A stretch of DNA of 64,000 bases, taken from positions 3,072,001-3,136,000 of the forward strand of contig NZ_CP061474.1 of assembly GCF_014679505.1 (NCBI RefSeq), written 5' to 3'. The stretch is from Geobacillus sp. 46C-IIa (GTDB lineage Bacteria; Bacillota; Bacilli; Bacillales; Anoxybacillaceae). Numbering within the stretch: position 1 is the first letter of the stretch; the number at the start of each line of letters is the position of its first letter. The position numbers and the translations under genes were made by a program. Below are positions 7,287-15,900 of the stretch, piece by piece. The notes beneath the pieces are model-generated. The model was given only the letters and a program-made list of their open reading frames with translations. It was not told the DNA's origin and did not search any database.

Positions 7287-7899
7287 AGTGAACGAACAAA
7301 TCGACCGCTGGGAAGACCCCGTCGTCATGACGAAACAATATTTGCGCGAACTCGAACAGCAGCTCGAACAAGGGCGCCAAGCGCTCGCCCAGCAATGGGT
7401 CGCCGAGCGGCGCTATGAAACGCTCATCACCCAAGCGGAAGCGACCATTGAAAAGCGAAGCCGCCAGGTGAAACTGGCGCTTGAGCGCAACGAAGAAGCC
7501 GTCGCCAAACTCGCGTTGCGCGACAAGCTGCTGTATGAGAAAAAACTTGAGGCATACAAACAACAATACAACGCCATCAAAGCGAAAACGGCGGAAGTCG
7601 CCAATCGGCTCAACCAACTGCGCGAGCGGTACGACGAACTTTCCGCCAAGCAGCTGGAACTCGCTGCTCGCGTCAATGCCGCGCAAGCGTTGAAACAAAT
7701 CGACTCGGCGCTCGCTTCCTTTTCCGCCGACGAAGCGCTCCGCGGGTTCGCCCGCATGGAAGAGCGCGTCATCGCGCTGGAAGCGGAGGCGGCCGCCGCT
7801 CGGTTCGGAACGAACGCCGTGTTGTCCCCTGTGCCGTTTGAGGAAGAAGTGGAACGCGAACTGGCGAAATGGAAAGACGCTCAAGCCCATAACGCCTAA
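7246..7899 (+). CDS. pspA: PspA/IM30 family envelope-stress protein
   Basis: The 217-residue protein begins MGIFRRIKTIVLAEVNEQID, the amphipathic N-terminus of PspA/LiaH/Vipp1 proteins, followed by a long continuous coiled coil (about 30-200). Family members assemble into ESCRT-III-like scaffolds on stressed membranes. AGGAGG lies 9 bases before the ATG at 7246, and the family N-terminus starts there, so the longer frame from 7207 is rejected. It follows and overlaps a membrane-protein gene and is followed by a GC-rich hairpin. Confidence 0.88.
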   Translation: MGIFRRIKTIVLAEVNEQIDRWEDPVVMTKQYLRELEQQLEQGRQALAQQWVAERRYETLITQAEATIEKRSRQVKLALERNEEAVAKLALRDKLLYEKKLEAYKQQYNAIKAKTAEVANRLNQLRERYDELSAKQLELAARVNAAQALKQIDSALASFSADEALRGFARMEERVIALEAEAAAARFGTNAVLSPVPFEEEVERELAKWKDAQAHNA

Positions 7900-7930
7900 T
7901 GTCCCCCCTCCCCCCTTTTGACATAGATGA

Positions 7931-7955
7931 CCCCCTTGCCCCGCAGGCAAGGGGG
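7931..7955 (+). terminator. Hairpin after pspA
   Basis: CCCCCTTGCC pairs with GGCAAGGGGG around a 5-base loop. The downstream T-run is short and interrupted. Confidence 0.6.
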
Positions 7956-8016
7956 ATTGGTTTCTTCCGCTCTAGCTTCATGGATGAGCAAAATCATTTC
8001 CTTCATTTTTCCATCG

Positions 8017-8025
8017 TGGTAAAAT
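8017..8025 (+). promoter_or_regulatory. Extended -10 promoter for the MFS gene
   Basis: TGGTAAAAT fits the TGnTAnnnT extended -10. There is no convincing -35. The expected start near 8032 leaves a leader of about 30 bases containing AGGAGATGA before the ATG at 8063. Confidence 0.5.
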
Positions 8026-8062
8026 CATTAGAGAAACGAAATAATTCAGGAGATGACCTCAC

Positions 8063-9301
8063 ATGGACTGGAAGCGAAGCGTCCGCATTTTATGGCTGTG
8101 CAATTTTATGGTTTCGGCCGGGATGACGATGGTCGTTCCCTTTTTATCGCTCTTCTTATGGCAAATGGGGGTCACCGAGCACCATGCCTTAAGCATGTGG
8201 ACTGGGCTTGTCTTTTCCGCCACCTTCTTATCGGCGGCCATCATGGCGCCGATTTGGGGAATATTTGCGGATCAATATGGCCAGCGCGCGAACCTCATCC
8301 GCGCGGGGGTCGGCATGGGGCTCCTCACCGCCTGCATGGCGTTCGCCCATTCGCCAATGGCGCTGCTTGTGCTTCGGCTTCTTGTCGGCTTTTTCTCCGG
8401 ATTCATCACCGTCTCGTTTTCCTATTTGGCCCGCGTCGCCCCGAAAGACCATAGCGGCGAGGCGCTCGGGACGCTGCAGACGGGAAGCATCGCCGGAAAC
8501 ATTATCGGGCCGCTCATCGGCGGCGCTTTGTCCGACCTATTCGGCTTCCGCCCGGTGTTTTTAGTGACCGGGCTGTGCATTTTGCTTACGCTCTTGCCTG
8601 TGATCTTTTGGCTCGAAAAAGATCCGGTCGTGCCGCAGACAAGAGAAAACAAGGCGAGCTTCAAAGACGTGTTCGAACACCGGCCGCTCATCCTCTTGTT
8701 TGTCGCCACGTTTCTCGTGCAAATCGCCGTTCTCGGCGTCAATTCGATGATGACGATTTTCGTCCAATCGTTGGTCGGCCATTCTAGCAATCTCGCGTTT
8801 TTATCAGGGCTGGCCTCCTCGATCACAGGGATCGCCACGATCATCGGCGCACCGTATTTAGGAAAGCTCGGCGACCGAATCGGGCAAGAGAAGACATTGC
8901 CGGTTTTGCTTGTGTTATCCGGCCTGTTCGCCTTGCCGCAAGTATGGACGGACCATCTTTACGAGCTGTACGTCTGGCGCTTCTTGCAGGGGCTTGTCGT
9001 CGGCGGCGTATGGCCTGCCCTTCAGGCGCTCATCAACGCGCAAAGCCCGCGCCGCATTCAAGGAAGGGTGTTCGGCGTCACGGCAAGCTCCCGCTTCCTC
9101 GGCAATTTGACCGGCCCGACGGCCGCGGGCGCCATCGCCGGCCTGTTTTCCATCGCTTCGATTTTCGCCTTGTCCGGTCTCTTGTTGATCGCCACCGGCG
9201 CCTTGGTCGGCTACGCCCACCGCCGTTCGTCCACCCCGGGGCGCGAAGGGATGAAAGAAAAACTCGCTGCATGGACGCATCGCCTTCATAGTCGGCACTA
9301 A
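8063..9301 (+). CDS. MFS drug-efflux-type transporter
   Basis: The 412-residue protein has about 12 hydrophobic helices. The motif-A loop is recognisable between helices 2 and 3 (GIFADQYGQRANLIRAG), with a second version in the C-terminal half (GKLGDRIGQEKT). The motif-C-like GSIAGNIIGPLIGGAL in helix 5 is typical of proton-coupled antiporters of the DHA1 drug-efflux group. The substrate cannot be told from sequence. The gene stands alone, with a promoter-like extended -10 upstream and a hairpin shared with the convergent peptidase gene downstream. Confidence 0.85.
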   Translation: MDWKRSVRILWLCNFMVSAGMTMVVPFLSLFLWQMGVTEHHALSMWTGLVFSATFLSAAIMAPIWGIFADQYGQRANLIRAGVGMGLLTACMAFAHSPMALLVLRLLVGFFSGFITVSFSYLARVAPKDHSGEALGTLQTGSIAGNIIGPLIGGALSDLFGFRPVFLVTGLCILLTLLPVIFWLEKDPVVPQTRENKASFKDVFEHRPLILLFVATFLVQIAVLGVNSMMTIFVQSLVGHSSNLAFLSGLASSITGIATIIGAPYLGKLGDRIGQEKTLPVLLVLSGLFALPQVWTDHLYELYVWRFLQGLVVGGVWPALQALINAQSPRRIQGRVFGVTASSRFLGNLTGPTAAGAIAGLFSIASIFALSGLLLIATGALVGYAHRRSSTPGREGMKEKLAAWTHRLHSRH

Positions 9302-9390
9302 GCGCCCTGTCGCCATCAAACTGAGATGGACGCCTCGCTCAGCTAGAAGCGCTATATCGAAACGAAGCCCCCTATCGGAATCGAACACGA

Positions 9391-9421
9391 AGAAGGTGTC
9401 CGCAAAAAGTGGACACCTTCT
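9391..9421. terminator. Bidirectional terminator between MFS and P1 peptidase genes
   Basis: An 11-bp stem (AGAAGGTGTCC with GGACACCTTCT) lies between two convergent genes. The loop is rich in A. Confidence 0.7.
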
Positions 9422-9456
9422 CTTACATGCGTATCAAGCAATCGTCTCTCATCGTT

Positions 9457-10518
9457 TCATCCAAGGATCAGCCCTTTATTCCCCCGCTGAAGCAACGAAT
9501 ACGGAATCGCTTCCCCGACGCGTCCGTTTCGTCCGGTCGTCGTCTCCGCCGTCGTGAGCGCATTCCAAATCGCTTCTTCCGTCGCCTCGATCGCGGCTTG
9601 AAACAGTTCATTCATCAGCGGCGCATCATCGTGGACGAGCGGAGGGACGGGTTGAAGAACAGAGTCAGAAAAGTGGGGGATCGTATAAGCGGTGGAAAAG
9701 GCAATGACGATATCGCCGCTCCCGTGATGGACATGGCTTCCCGTCCGCCCGAGCCCCACCGCCGCCCTTCGCGCCAACCGCTTCAGCTGCCGCGCATCAA
9801 GCGGCGCATCGGTCGCGACAATCATCATAATCGATCCAGGCGGCACGTCCCGCTCATCAAACGACGGCGGCACATACGGCACGAACCGCAGCTCCCCACG
9901 CCGCCCAAAATTGCTCACGACCAGCGCCCCGACCGTATACGTCCCGCCCGCGATCCGCGATGAACTGCCCACGCCCCCTTTCCAGCCAAAGCACATCATG
10001 CCCGTCCCCGCGCCGACCGCTCCTTCTTCCATCTCCACCCGCGCCTCGGCAATCGCCTGTTTCGCATGCGCCTTCGTCACCGAAAGCGCCCGCGCCGTGT
10101 TCAAATAGCTGTCATTGCATTCCCCGACCACGATGTTGACCGACCCGGTCGCATCCCCAATCTCCGGCGTCATCGCAAGCATATGCTCGAGCGTCCCTTG
10201 CCAAACCGTCCCGACGCTGAACGTATTCGTCAACATAATCGGTGACTCGATCGTCCCCAGCTCCTCGACTTGCACCAACCCGACCGTTTTCCCAAAACCG
10301 TTCAAAACAAAACAAGCCGCGGGCACCTTTTCCAAAAACCAATTGCCCCCATGCGGCAACACCGCCGTCACCCCAGTGCGGATCACCGTCCGTTCATCCA
10401 GTTCCTCCCGAATGGTCGCATGCCCAACCTTTACCCCAGCCACATCCGTGATTTGATTCCGCTTCCCCACTGGAAGCGTGCCGATGGAAAACCCGAGATC
10501 GCGAAGTTTAGAGCGCAT
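9457..10518 (-). CDS. P1 family (S58, DmpA-like) aminopeptidase
   Basis: The 353-residue protein has the start typical of the family (ITDVAGVKVGHATI) and the self-cleavage region WKGGVGSSSRIA near residues 189-200. There a Gly-Ser bond is cut autocatalytically to expose the N-terminal nucleophile. The upstream Asn-rich GECNDSYLNTARAL segment is also characteristic. Members hydrolyse small D- or beta-amino-acid peptides; the specificity here is unknown. It is a single gene at the left edge of the defence island, with IS605 right-end remains just upstream. Confidence 0.85.
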   Translation of the reverse strand: MRSKLRDLGFSIGTLPVGKRNQITDVAGVKVGHATIREELDERTVIRTGVTAVLPHGGNWFLEKVPAACFVLNGFGKTVGLVQVEELGTIESPIMLTNTFSVGTVWQGTLEHMLAMTPEIGDATGSVNIVVGECNDSYLNTARALSVTKAHAKQAIAEARVEMEEGAVGAGTGMMCFGWKGGVGSSSRIAGGTYTVGALVVSNFGRRGELRFVPYVPPSFDERDVPPGSIMMIVATDAPLDARQLKRLARRAAVGLGRTGSHVHHGSGDIVIAFSTAYTIPHFSDSVLQPVPPLVHDDAPLMNELFQAAIEATEEAIWNALTTAETTTGRNGRVGEAIPYSLLQRGNKGLILG

Positions 10519-10594
10519 TGCAACCTCCGTTTACTTCCGAATGATGTAAAGCCAACTGATGGAAACAACTCCAAACGAACCATAAGCTTGGACA

Positions 10595-10650
10595 TTGAAC
10601 GCTCTCCCACCTACGCTCACGCGTGGAAGTGGGGGTCTCCTCGGCGGGAG
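10595..10650 (-). mobile_element. IS605-type right-end remnant
   Basis: The segment CTCCCACCTACGCTCACGC followed by GTGGAAGTGGGGG can fold into a hairpin and closely resembles the segment beside the tnpB relic at 2194-2222. The flanking minus-strand frame also ends in a similar SVGGRAF peptide (compare SAGGRVF at the first copy). No transposase is left. It fills most of the 255-base gap between the peptidase gene and the first small CRISPR array. Confidence 0.55.
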
Positions 10651-10773
10651 ATGATAAATTCCCAAATATTTTTTCCATATCTTTGTTGAATCGACATCAT
10701 CATTTTTTTGGTTTGGCTGCAACCCAACAGTCTGTACCTACTCATCCGGTTCGAATGATTCTTTTATTTCAAA

Positions 10774-10936
10774 GTTTCAATCCCTCATAGGTACGATAAA
10801 AACCTTCGACATGTTGATCATTTTCATCCCAATCCAATACAATTTCAATCCCTCATAGGTACGATAAAAACGAAACTGGAGCTTGCCGCCCACTCATTGT
10901 CACCGTATTTCAATCCCTCATAGGTACGATAAAAAC
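10774..10936 (-). CRISPR. Small CRISPR array A, 30-nt repeats, 3 repeats and 2 spacers
   Basis: Repeats are at 10774-10803, 10842-10871 and 10907-10936; spacers are 38 and 35 bases. On the minus strand the repeat runs from GTTTTTATCGTACC to GGGATTGAAAC. The ATTGAAAC end matches the 8-nt 5' handle of type I-B/III crRNAs cut by Cas6. The two repeats nearest the leader end in ATTGAAAT instead. A leader with promoter and palindrome lies to the right and cas6 beyond it. No interference genes are present. Confidence 0.95.
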
Positions 10937-10983
10937 CCCAAAAATGCTTGTTGTATCAAGCATTTCGCTCTAGCACTGTTTTC

Positions 10984-11012
10984 AGTATACCAAGTTCCAA
11001 AAATTCTGTCAA
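10984..11012 (-). promoter_or_regulatory. Leader promoter of CRISPR array A
   Basis: On the minus strand TTGACA (11012-11007) and TATACT (10989-10984) are separated by exactly 17 bases, a near-perfect sigma-A promoter. Transcription would start about 40 bases before the first repeat. The same arrangement recurs at array B. Confidence 0.85.
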
Positions 11013-11056
11013 TAACCTTCAACCTCGATGGCTGTAAGTCTGAGCCGCCAAAAACT

Positions 11057-11106
11057 ATTGTCGTCGATCCCCCGGGGTTTTTGCAGGATTGGAGGTCGAC
11101 GACAAT
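11057..11106 (-). repeat. Leader palindrome of array A
   Basis: Perfect 11-base inverted arms, ATTGTCGTCGA (11057-11067) and TCGACGACAAT (11096-11106), enclose 28 bases that include CCCCCGGGG and GGATTGGAGG. A near-identical element lies at the same distance from array B. It begins 13 bases after the cas6 stop and is followed on the minus strand by a run of five T, so it could be a cas6 terminator, a leader anchor, or both. Confidence 0.8.
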
Positions 11107-11118
11107 CTTGCGGCTGGT

Positions 11119-11865
11119 TTATCCACTTGCGAGGCGAAACATTCCAAACCCTTGTGAATTTCGACTGCCAAGACCGACGTGGTACAAAAATGTCAACTGT
11201 TCTGGCGAAGAACAAAGGCGATAATGTCCCATCCAGCCTGTAATATACATGTCCTTGAATAGTGTGACCACACGATGACGCCGATGAACATAGATCGGTT
11301 GAATCGATAATCGTTCCGCTGGCGGAACACCATAGTACGCTGCATATTTGTGACAGAAATTCAATTCAATCAAGTGGGGGAATACCTCATCATCAGGATC
11401 AAAAAATTGCGTTTTCTTTCTCCCATCCATCGTCTCATATGTGCTGTATACGGTCAGTGGAGAAAGCATGACAACGTCAATTTCATGCTCCCGTATGTCA
11501 ACGCTCTGCATTCTGACACTTTTCACTTCAATCAACTGTCCGTAAAGCTCAATCTCCCTTTGCAGCAAGAATCTCTGCCCAAGTTGTTGAGTCAGCTCTG
11601 GAAGAGCGGTATCGATATGCCATTGGAAATTCCCCAAAAAATGAATTGTTTTCCTTTCTCGATCCACTTGATGCGTTCCAAATAAACGGCTAAAGGCAAA
11701 CAGTTTAAATGAACGTTTCCCGTGACGGAATCCCCTGTCATGCAAAAACGCGGCTAATTGTTCATTTTCTAACGAACGGTACAATAATCCTTGCAACAAA
11801 TGCTGATAATGCAACGGCAAGGAAACCGTCCCTTGCCGTCCGCTCATGGTCACTGTCAATCTCAC
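11119..11865 (-). CDS. cas6: Cas6 CRISPR RNA endoribonuclease
   Basis: The 248-residue protein starts MRLTVTMSGRQG and ends with the Gly-rich loop GLGSRNSQGFGMF, the C-terminal signature of Cas6. The middle has VMLSPLTVYS, the usual region linking the two ferredoxin-like folds. Cas6 cuts pre-crRNA inside each repeat and leaves the 8-nt ATTGAAAC handle seen in the adjacent array. The start codon is GTG at 11865, with AGGCAGG about 8 bases upstream. It stands alone: an IS3 relic begins about 60 bases upstream and no type I or III effector genes follow. It may serve a locus elsewhere. Confidence 0.92.
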   Translation of the reverse strand: MRLTVTMSGRQGTVSLPLHYQHLLQGLLYRSLENEQLAAFLHDRGFRHGKRSFKLFAFSRLFGTHQVDRERKTIHFLGNFQWHIDTALPELTQQLGQRFLLQREIELYGQLIEVKSVRMQSVDIREHEIDVVMLSPLTVYSTYETMDGRKKTQFFDPDDEVFPHLIELNFCHKYAAYYGVPPAERLSIQPIYVHRRHRVVTLFKDMYITGWMGHYRLCSSPEQLTFLYHVGLGSRNSQGFGMFRLASG

Positions 11866-11928
11866 GTTTTTTCCTGCCTTCCTTAGTGTATACCATTTGA
11901 CTTATAGAATGAATTGGATCTCTGTCAA

Positions 11929-12677
11929 TAGAATGGACACAAAAAATTGAGAGAATTACGCAGAAATACGATACATACGTTCGTATTGATTGGGCGTCAA
12001 GTACCCAATCGCAGAGTGAATCCGTTTCCCGTTGTAGAAACAAGTGACATATTCAAAAATGCGCTTTTTCGCCTGTTCACGCGTCTGGAATTTTTCCAGG
12101 TAAATCAGTTCCTTCTTCAACACGCTATGAAAAGATTCGATACAGGCATTATCGTAGCAATTGCCTTGCGGCTCATACTGCTGGTCATGCCGTATTTTCT
12201 CAAACGCGCCTAGTATTCATGCGACGCATATTGGCTTGCCGCGATCGGAATGATGCAACACTTCACCGCGCGGTCGTTGGAGGTGGTAGGTTTGATCCAG
12301 CGCTTGGATGACCAGTTCCTTCGTCATCCGCTCGTCCATATGGAAACCGACGATTTTACGCGTACATAGATCCATAATGCTCGCCAAATATAGCCAGCCT
12401 TCATGTCGCGGATCACTTGGTCATCGGACTTCAGTTTCCCACTGCCTGGAAAAGCTTACTGCCCGCTCTGCTTGTACTCCGCCATCCAGCGGTACAAGGT
12501 ATTGTCGTTGATTCCCAGTTCCCGGGCGACCTGTGCCACCGGCTTGCCTTCTTCCAGAATCATTCGAATGGTTTGTAATTTGAATTCCTTGTCGTACGAT
12601 TTACCCATTTTGGACACCTCGAATCCATTTGATTTTATTTTCGCAATCTCGATTCTCCGTGTCCACTTTTTAGTCTA
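11929..12677 (-). mobile_element. IS3-family (IS150-like) element, internally deleted
   Basis: On the minus strand, the orfA start (MGKSYDKEFKLQTIRMILEE, helix-turn-helix GINDNTLYRWMAEYK) lies at 12609-12460. The orfB tail (FYNGKRIHSAIGYLTPNQYE) lies near 12050-11960. Most of the DDE core between them is scrambled or missing. The ends carry related TGGACAC motifs (11929-11940 and the complement of 12659-12677). It sits between cas6 and the tracrRNA promoter and may have removed a neighbouring cas operon. Confidence 0.8.
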
Positions 12678-12759
12678 GCACCACGGGACGTTTCTCTTTT
12701 TCCTTCAAACATGATTTTACTCAAATGCACCGATTTTAAGGAATACATGAAAAAAGCGC

Positions 12760-12788
12760 TTGCATTTTCCGAATTTACCCATTATTAT
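12760..12788 (+). promoter_or_regulatory. tracrRNA promoter
   Basis: TTGCAT (12760-12765) and TATTAT (12783-12788) are separated by 17 bases. The predicted start at about 12796 coincides with the first base of the anti-repeat region. Confidence 0.8.
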
Positions 12789-12795
12789 AGTAATA

Positions 12796-12957
12796 GGATC
12801 ATACCACAGCAATGATCTCAGGGTTACTATGATAAGGGCTTTCTGCCTAAGGCAGACTGACCCGCGGCGTTGGGGATCGCCTGTCGCCCGCTTTTAGCGG
12901 GCATTCCCCATCCTTGCGCAAACTCAGACCTTGGCGGAAAACGCTAAGGTCTTTTTT
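12796..12957 (+). ncRNA. Type II-C tracrRNA
   Basis: The anti-repeat at 12798-12833 (ATCATACCACAGCAATGATC and on) is closely related to the array repeat and would pair with the crRNA made from the opposite strand. It is followed by short stem-loops (GGGCTTTCTGCCTAAGGCAG; CCCGCTTTTAGCGGGC) and ends in a strong terminator. The arrangement agrees closely with the published GeoCas9 tracrRNA as remembered. The RNA pairs with crRNA repeats and holds Cas9. Expected length is about 160 bases. Confidence 0.93.
12926..12957 (+). terminator. tracrRNA terminator
   Basis: AGACCTTGGCG pairs with CGCTAAGGTCT (one G-U pair) and is followed by six T. It ends only 33 bases before the cas9 GTG. Confidence 0.85.
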
Positions 12958-12990
12958 ACTACATAGCTCTATTAATGGGAGGGGATCGAA

Positions 12991-15900
12991 GTGAGATACA
13001 AAATCGGTCTTGATATCGGCATTACCTCGGTGGGCTGGGCAGTCATTAATCTGGATATTCCTCGCATCGAAGATTTAGGCGTCCGCATCTTTGACAGAGC
13101 GGAAAACCCGCAAACGGGAGAATCACTAGCTCTTCCTCGACGCCTCGCCCGCTCGGCCCGGCGTCGGCTGCGCCGCCGCAAGCATCGTCTTGAACGCATT
13201 CGCCGTCTGCTCATCCGTGAAGGAGTCTTAACGAAAGAAGAACTGGACAAGCTATTTGAGGAAAAGCATGAAATTGGCGTCTGGCAGCTGCGCGTTGAGG
13301 CATTGGATCGAAAATTAAACAACGATGAGTTGGCTCGCGTCCTCCTTCATCTAGCCAAGCGGCGCGGCTTCAAATCCAACCGCAAAAGCGAGCGCAGCAA
13401 CAAAGAAAACAGCACGATGCTCAAACATATTGAAGAAAACCGAGTCATTCTTTCTGGCTACCGAACCGTCGGCGAAATGATTGTGAAAGATCCAAAGTTT
13501 ACGCTCCATAAACGCAATAAAGGAGAAAATTACACAAACACGATCGCCCGCGATGACTTAGAACGTGAGATCCGACTCATTTTTTCCAAACAGCGCGAGT
13601 TTGGAAACATGAGTTGCACGGAAGAGTTTGAGAATGAATATACCGCCCTCTGGGCGTCACAACGTCCTTTCGCTTCCAAAGATGACATTGAGAAAAAAGT
13701 AGGTTTGTGTATATTTGAACCGAAAGAAAAGCGGGCGCCAAAAGCAACATACACATTCCAATCGTTCATCGCCTGGGAGCACATCAATAAATTGCGGCTC
13801 GTCTCCCCATCAGGCGCACGGGGGCTCACCGATGAGGAGCGCCATCTTTTATACAAACAAGCGTTCCTTAAAAATAAAATCACCTATCATGATATTCGGA
13901 CGTTGCTTAATTTGCCTGACGACACTTACTTTAAAGGCATTGTCTACGACCGGAACATGCCATTGAAGCAAAACGAAACCATCCGCTTCCTTGAACTCGA
14001 CGCCTATCATCAGATTCGGAAAGCCATTGATAAAGTGTATGGAAAAGGAAAGTCAAGTTCGTTTCTTCCCATCGATTTCGACACATTCGGTTATGCCTTG
14101 ACATTGTTTAAAGATGATGCCGATATTCGCAGCTACTTGCGAAATGAATATGAACAAAACGGGAAACGGATGCCAAATTTGGCGGACAAGGCATACGATA
14201 ACGAACTGATTGAGGAACTGTTGAACTTATCATTTACAAAATTCGGCCATTTGTCGCTAAAGGCGCTCCGCAACATTCTCCCGTATATGGAACAAGGTGA
14301 GGTCTACTCTTCGGCTTGTGAACAGGCGGGATACACGTTTACAGGGCCGAAGAAAAAACAAAAAACGGCGCTGCTTCCGACTATTCCGCCGATCGCCAAT
14401 CCGGTCGTCATGCGCGCGTTGACACAGGCGCGAAAAGTGGTGAATGCCATCATCAAAAAATACGGTTCGCCAGTATCCATTCATATCGAGCTAGCTCGCG
14501 ATTTATCACAAACGTTTGACGAACGGCGCAAAACAAAAAGAGAACAAGATGAAAACCGGAAGAAAAACGAAACCGCCATCCGCCAGCTCATAGAATACGG
14601 GCTGACGCTAAATCCAACCGGTCTTGACATTGTCAAATTCAAACTGTGGAGCGAACAAAACGGGAGATGCGCCTACTCACTTCAGCCAATCGAAATCGAA
14701 CGACTGCTTGAACCTGGTTATACGGAAGTAGATCATGTGATTCCATATAGCCGAAGCTTGGACGACAGTTATACAAATAAAGTGTTGGTATTGACAAAAG
14801 AAAACCGCGAAAAAGGCAACCGCATTCCTGCCGAGTATTTAGGGGTCGGAACCGAACGCTGGCAACAGTTTGAAACATTTGTGTTAACGAACAAGCAGTT
14901 TTCCAAAAAGAAGCGGGATCGGTTGCTCCGGCTTCATTACGATGAAAGCGAAGAAACGGAATTTAAAAACCGAAATTTAAATGACACCCGGTATATTTCA
15001 CGATTTTTCGCCAACTTTATTCGTGAACACCTTAAATTCGCTGACAGCGATAACAAACAAAAAGTATACACCGTCAACGGCCGCATTACCGCCCATCTGC
15101 GAAGCCGCTGGGATTTTAACAAAAACCGTGAAGAGTCCGATTTGCATCATGCGGTAGATGCCGCCATCGTCGCCTGCACAACGCCGAGCGATATCGCCCG
15201 AGTCACCGCCTTTTATCAACGGCGCGAGCAAAACAAAGAATTGGCTCAAAAAACGGAACCGCAATTTCCGCAGCCTTGGCCGCACTTCGCTGATGAGCTG
15301 CGGGCGCGTTTATCAAAACATCCACAAGAGAGTATAAAAGCTCTCAATCTTGGAAATTATGATAACGAGAAACTCGAATCGTTGCAGCCGGTTTTTGTCT
15401 CCCGAATGCCGAAACGGAGCGTCACAGGGGCGGCTCACCAAGAAACATTGCGGCGATACATCGGCATCGATGAACGGAGCGGGAAAATCCAAACTGTTGT
15501 CAAAACGAAACTGTCCGAAATCAAACTGGATGCGAGCGGACATTTTCCGATGTACGGCAAAGAAAGTGACCCAAGGACATACGAAGCGATCCGCCAGCGG
15601 CTGCTTGAGCATAACAATGACCCGAAAAAGGCGTTCCAAAAACCGCTGTACAAGCCAAAAAAGAACGGGGAACCCGGGCCTATCATTCGGACAGTGAAAG
15701 TCATCGACACGAAAAACCAAGTCATCCCGCTCAATGATGGCAGAACCGTTGCCTACAACAGCAACATCATCCGGGTCGATGTGTTCGAGAAAGACGGCAA
15801 ATACTATTGTGTCCCTATCTATACAATGGATATGATGAAAGGGATCTTGCCAAACAAAGCGATCGAGCCGAACAAACCGTACTCTGAGTGGAAGGAAATG

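Noticed and set aside
6961-7950. 329-residue leftward frame across the pspA gene pair
   Set aside because: Opposite-strand shadow; both rightward genes have strong ribosome sites and recognisable products.
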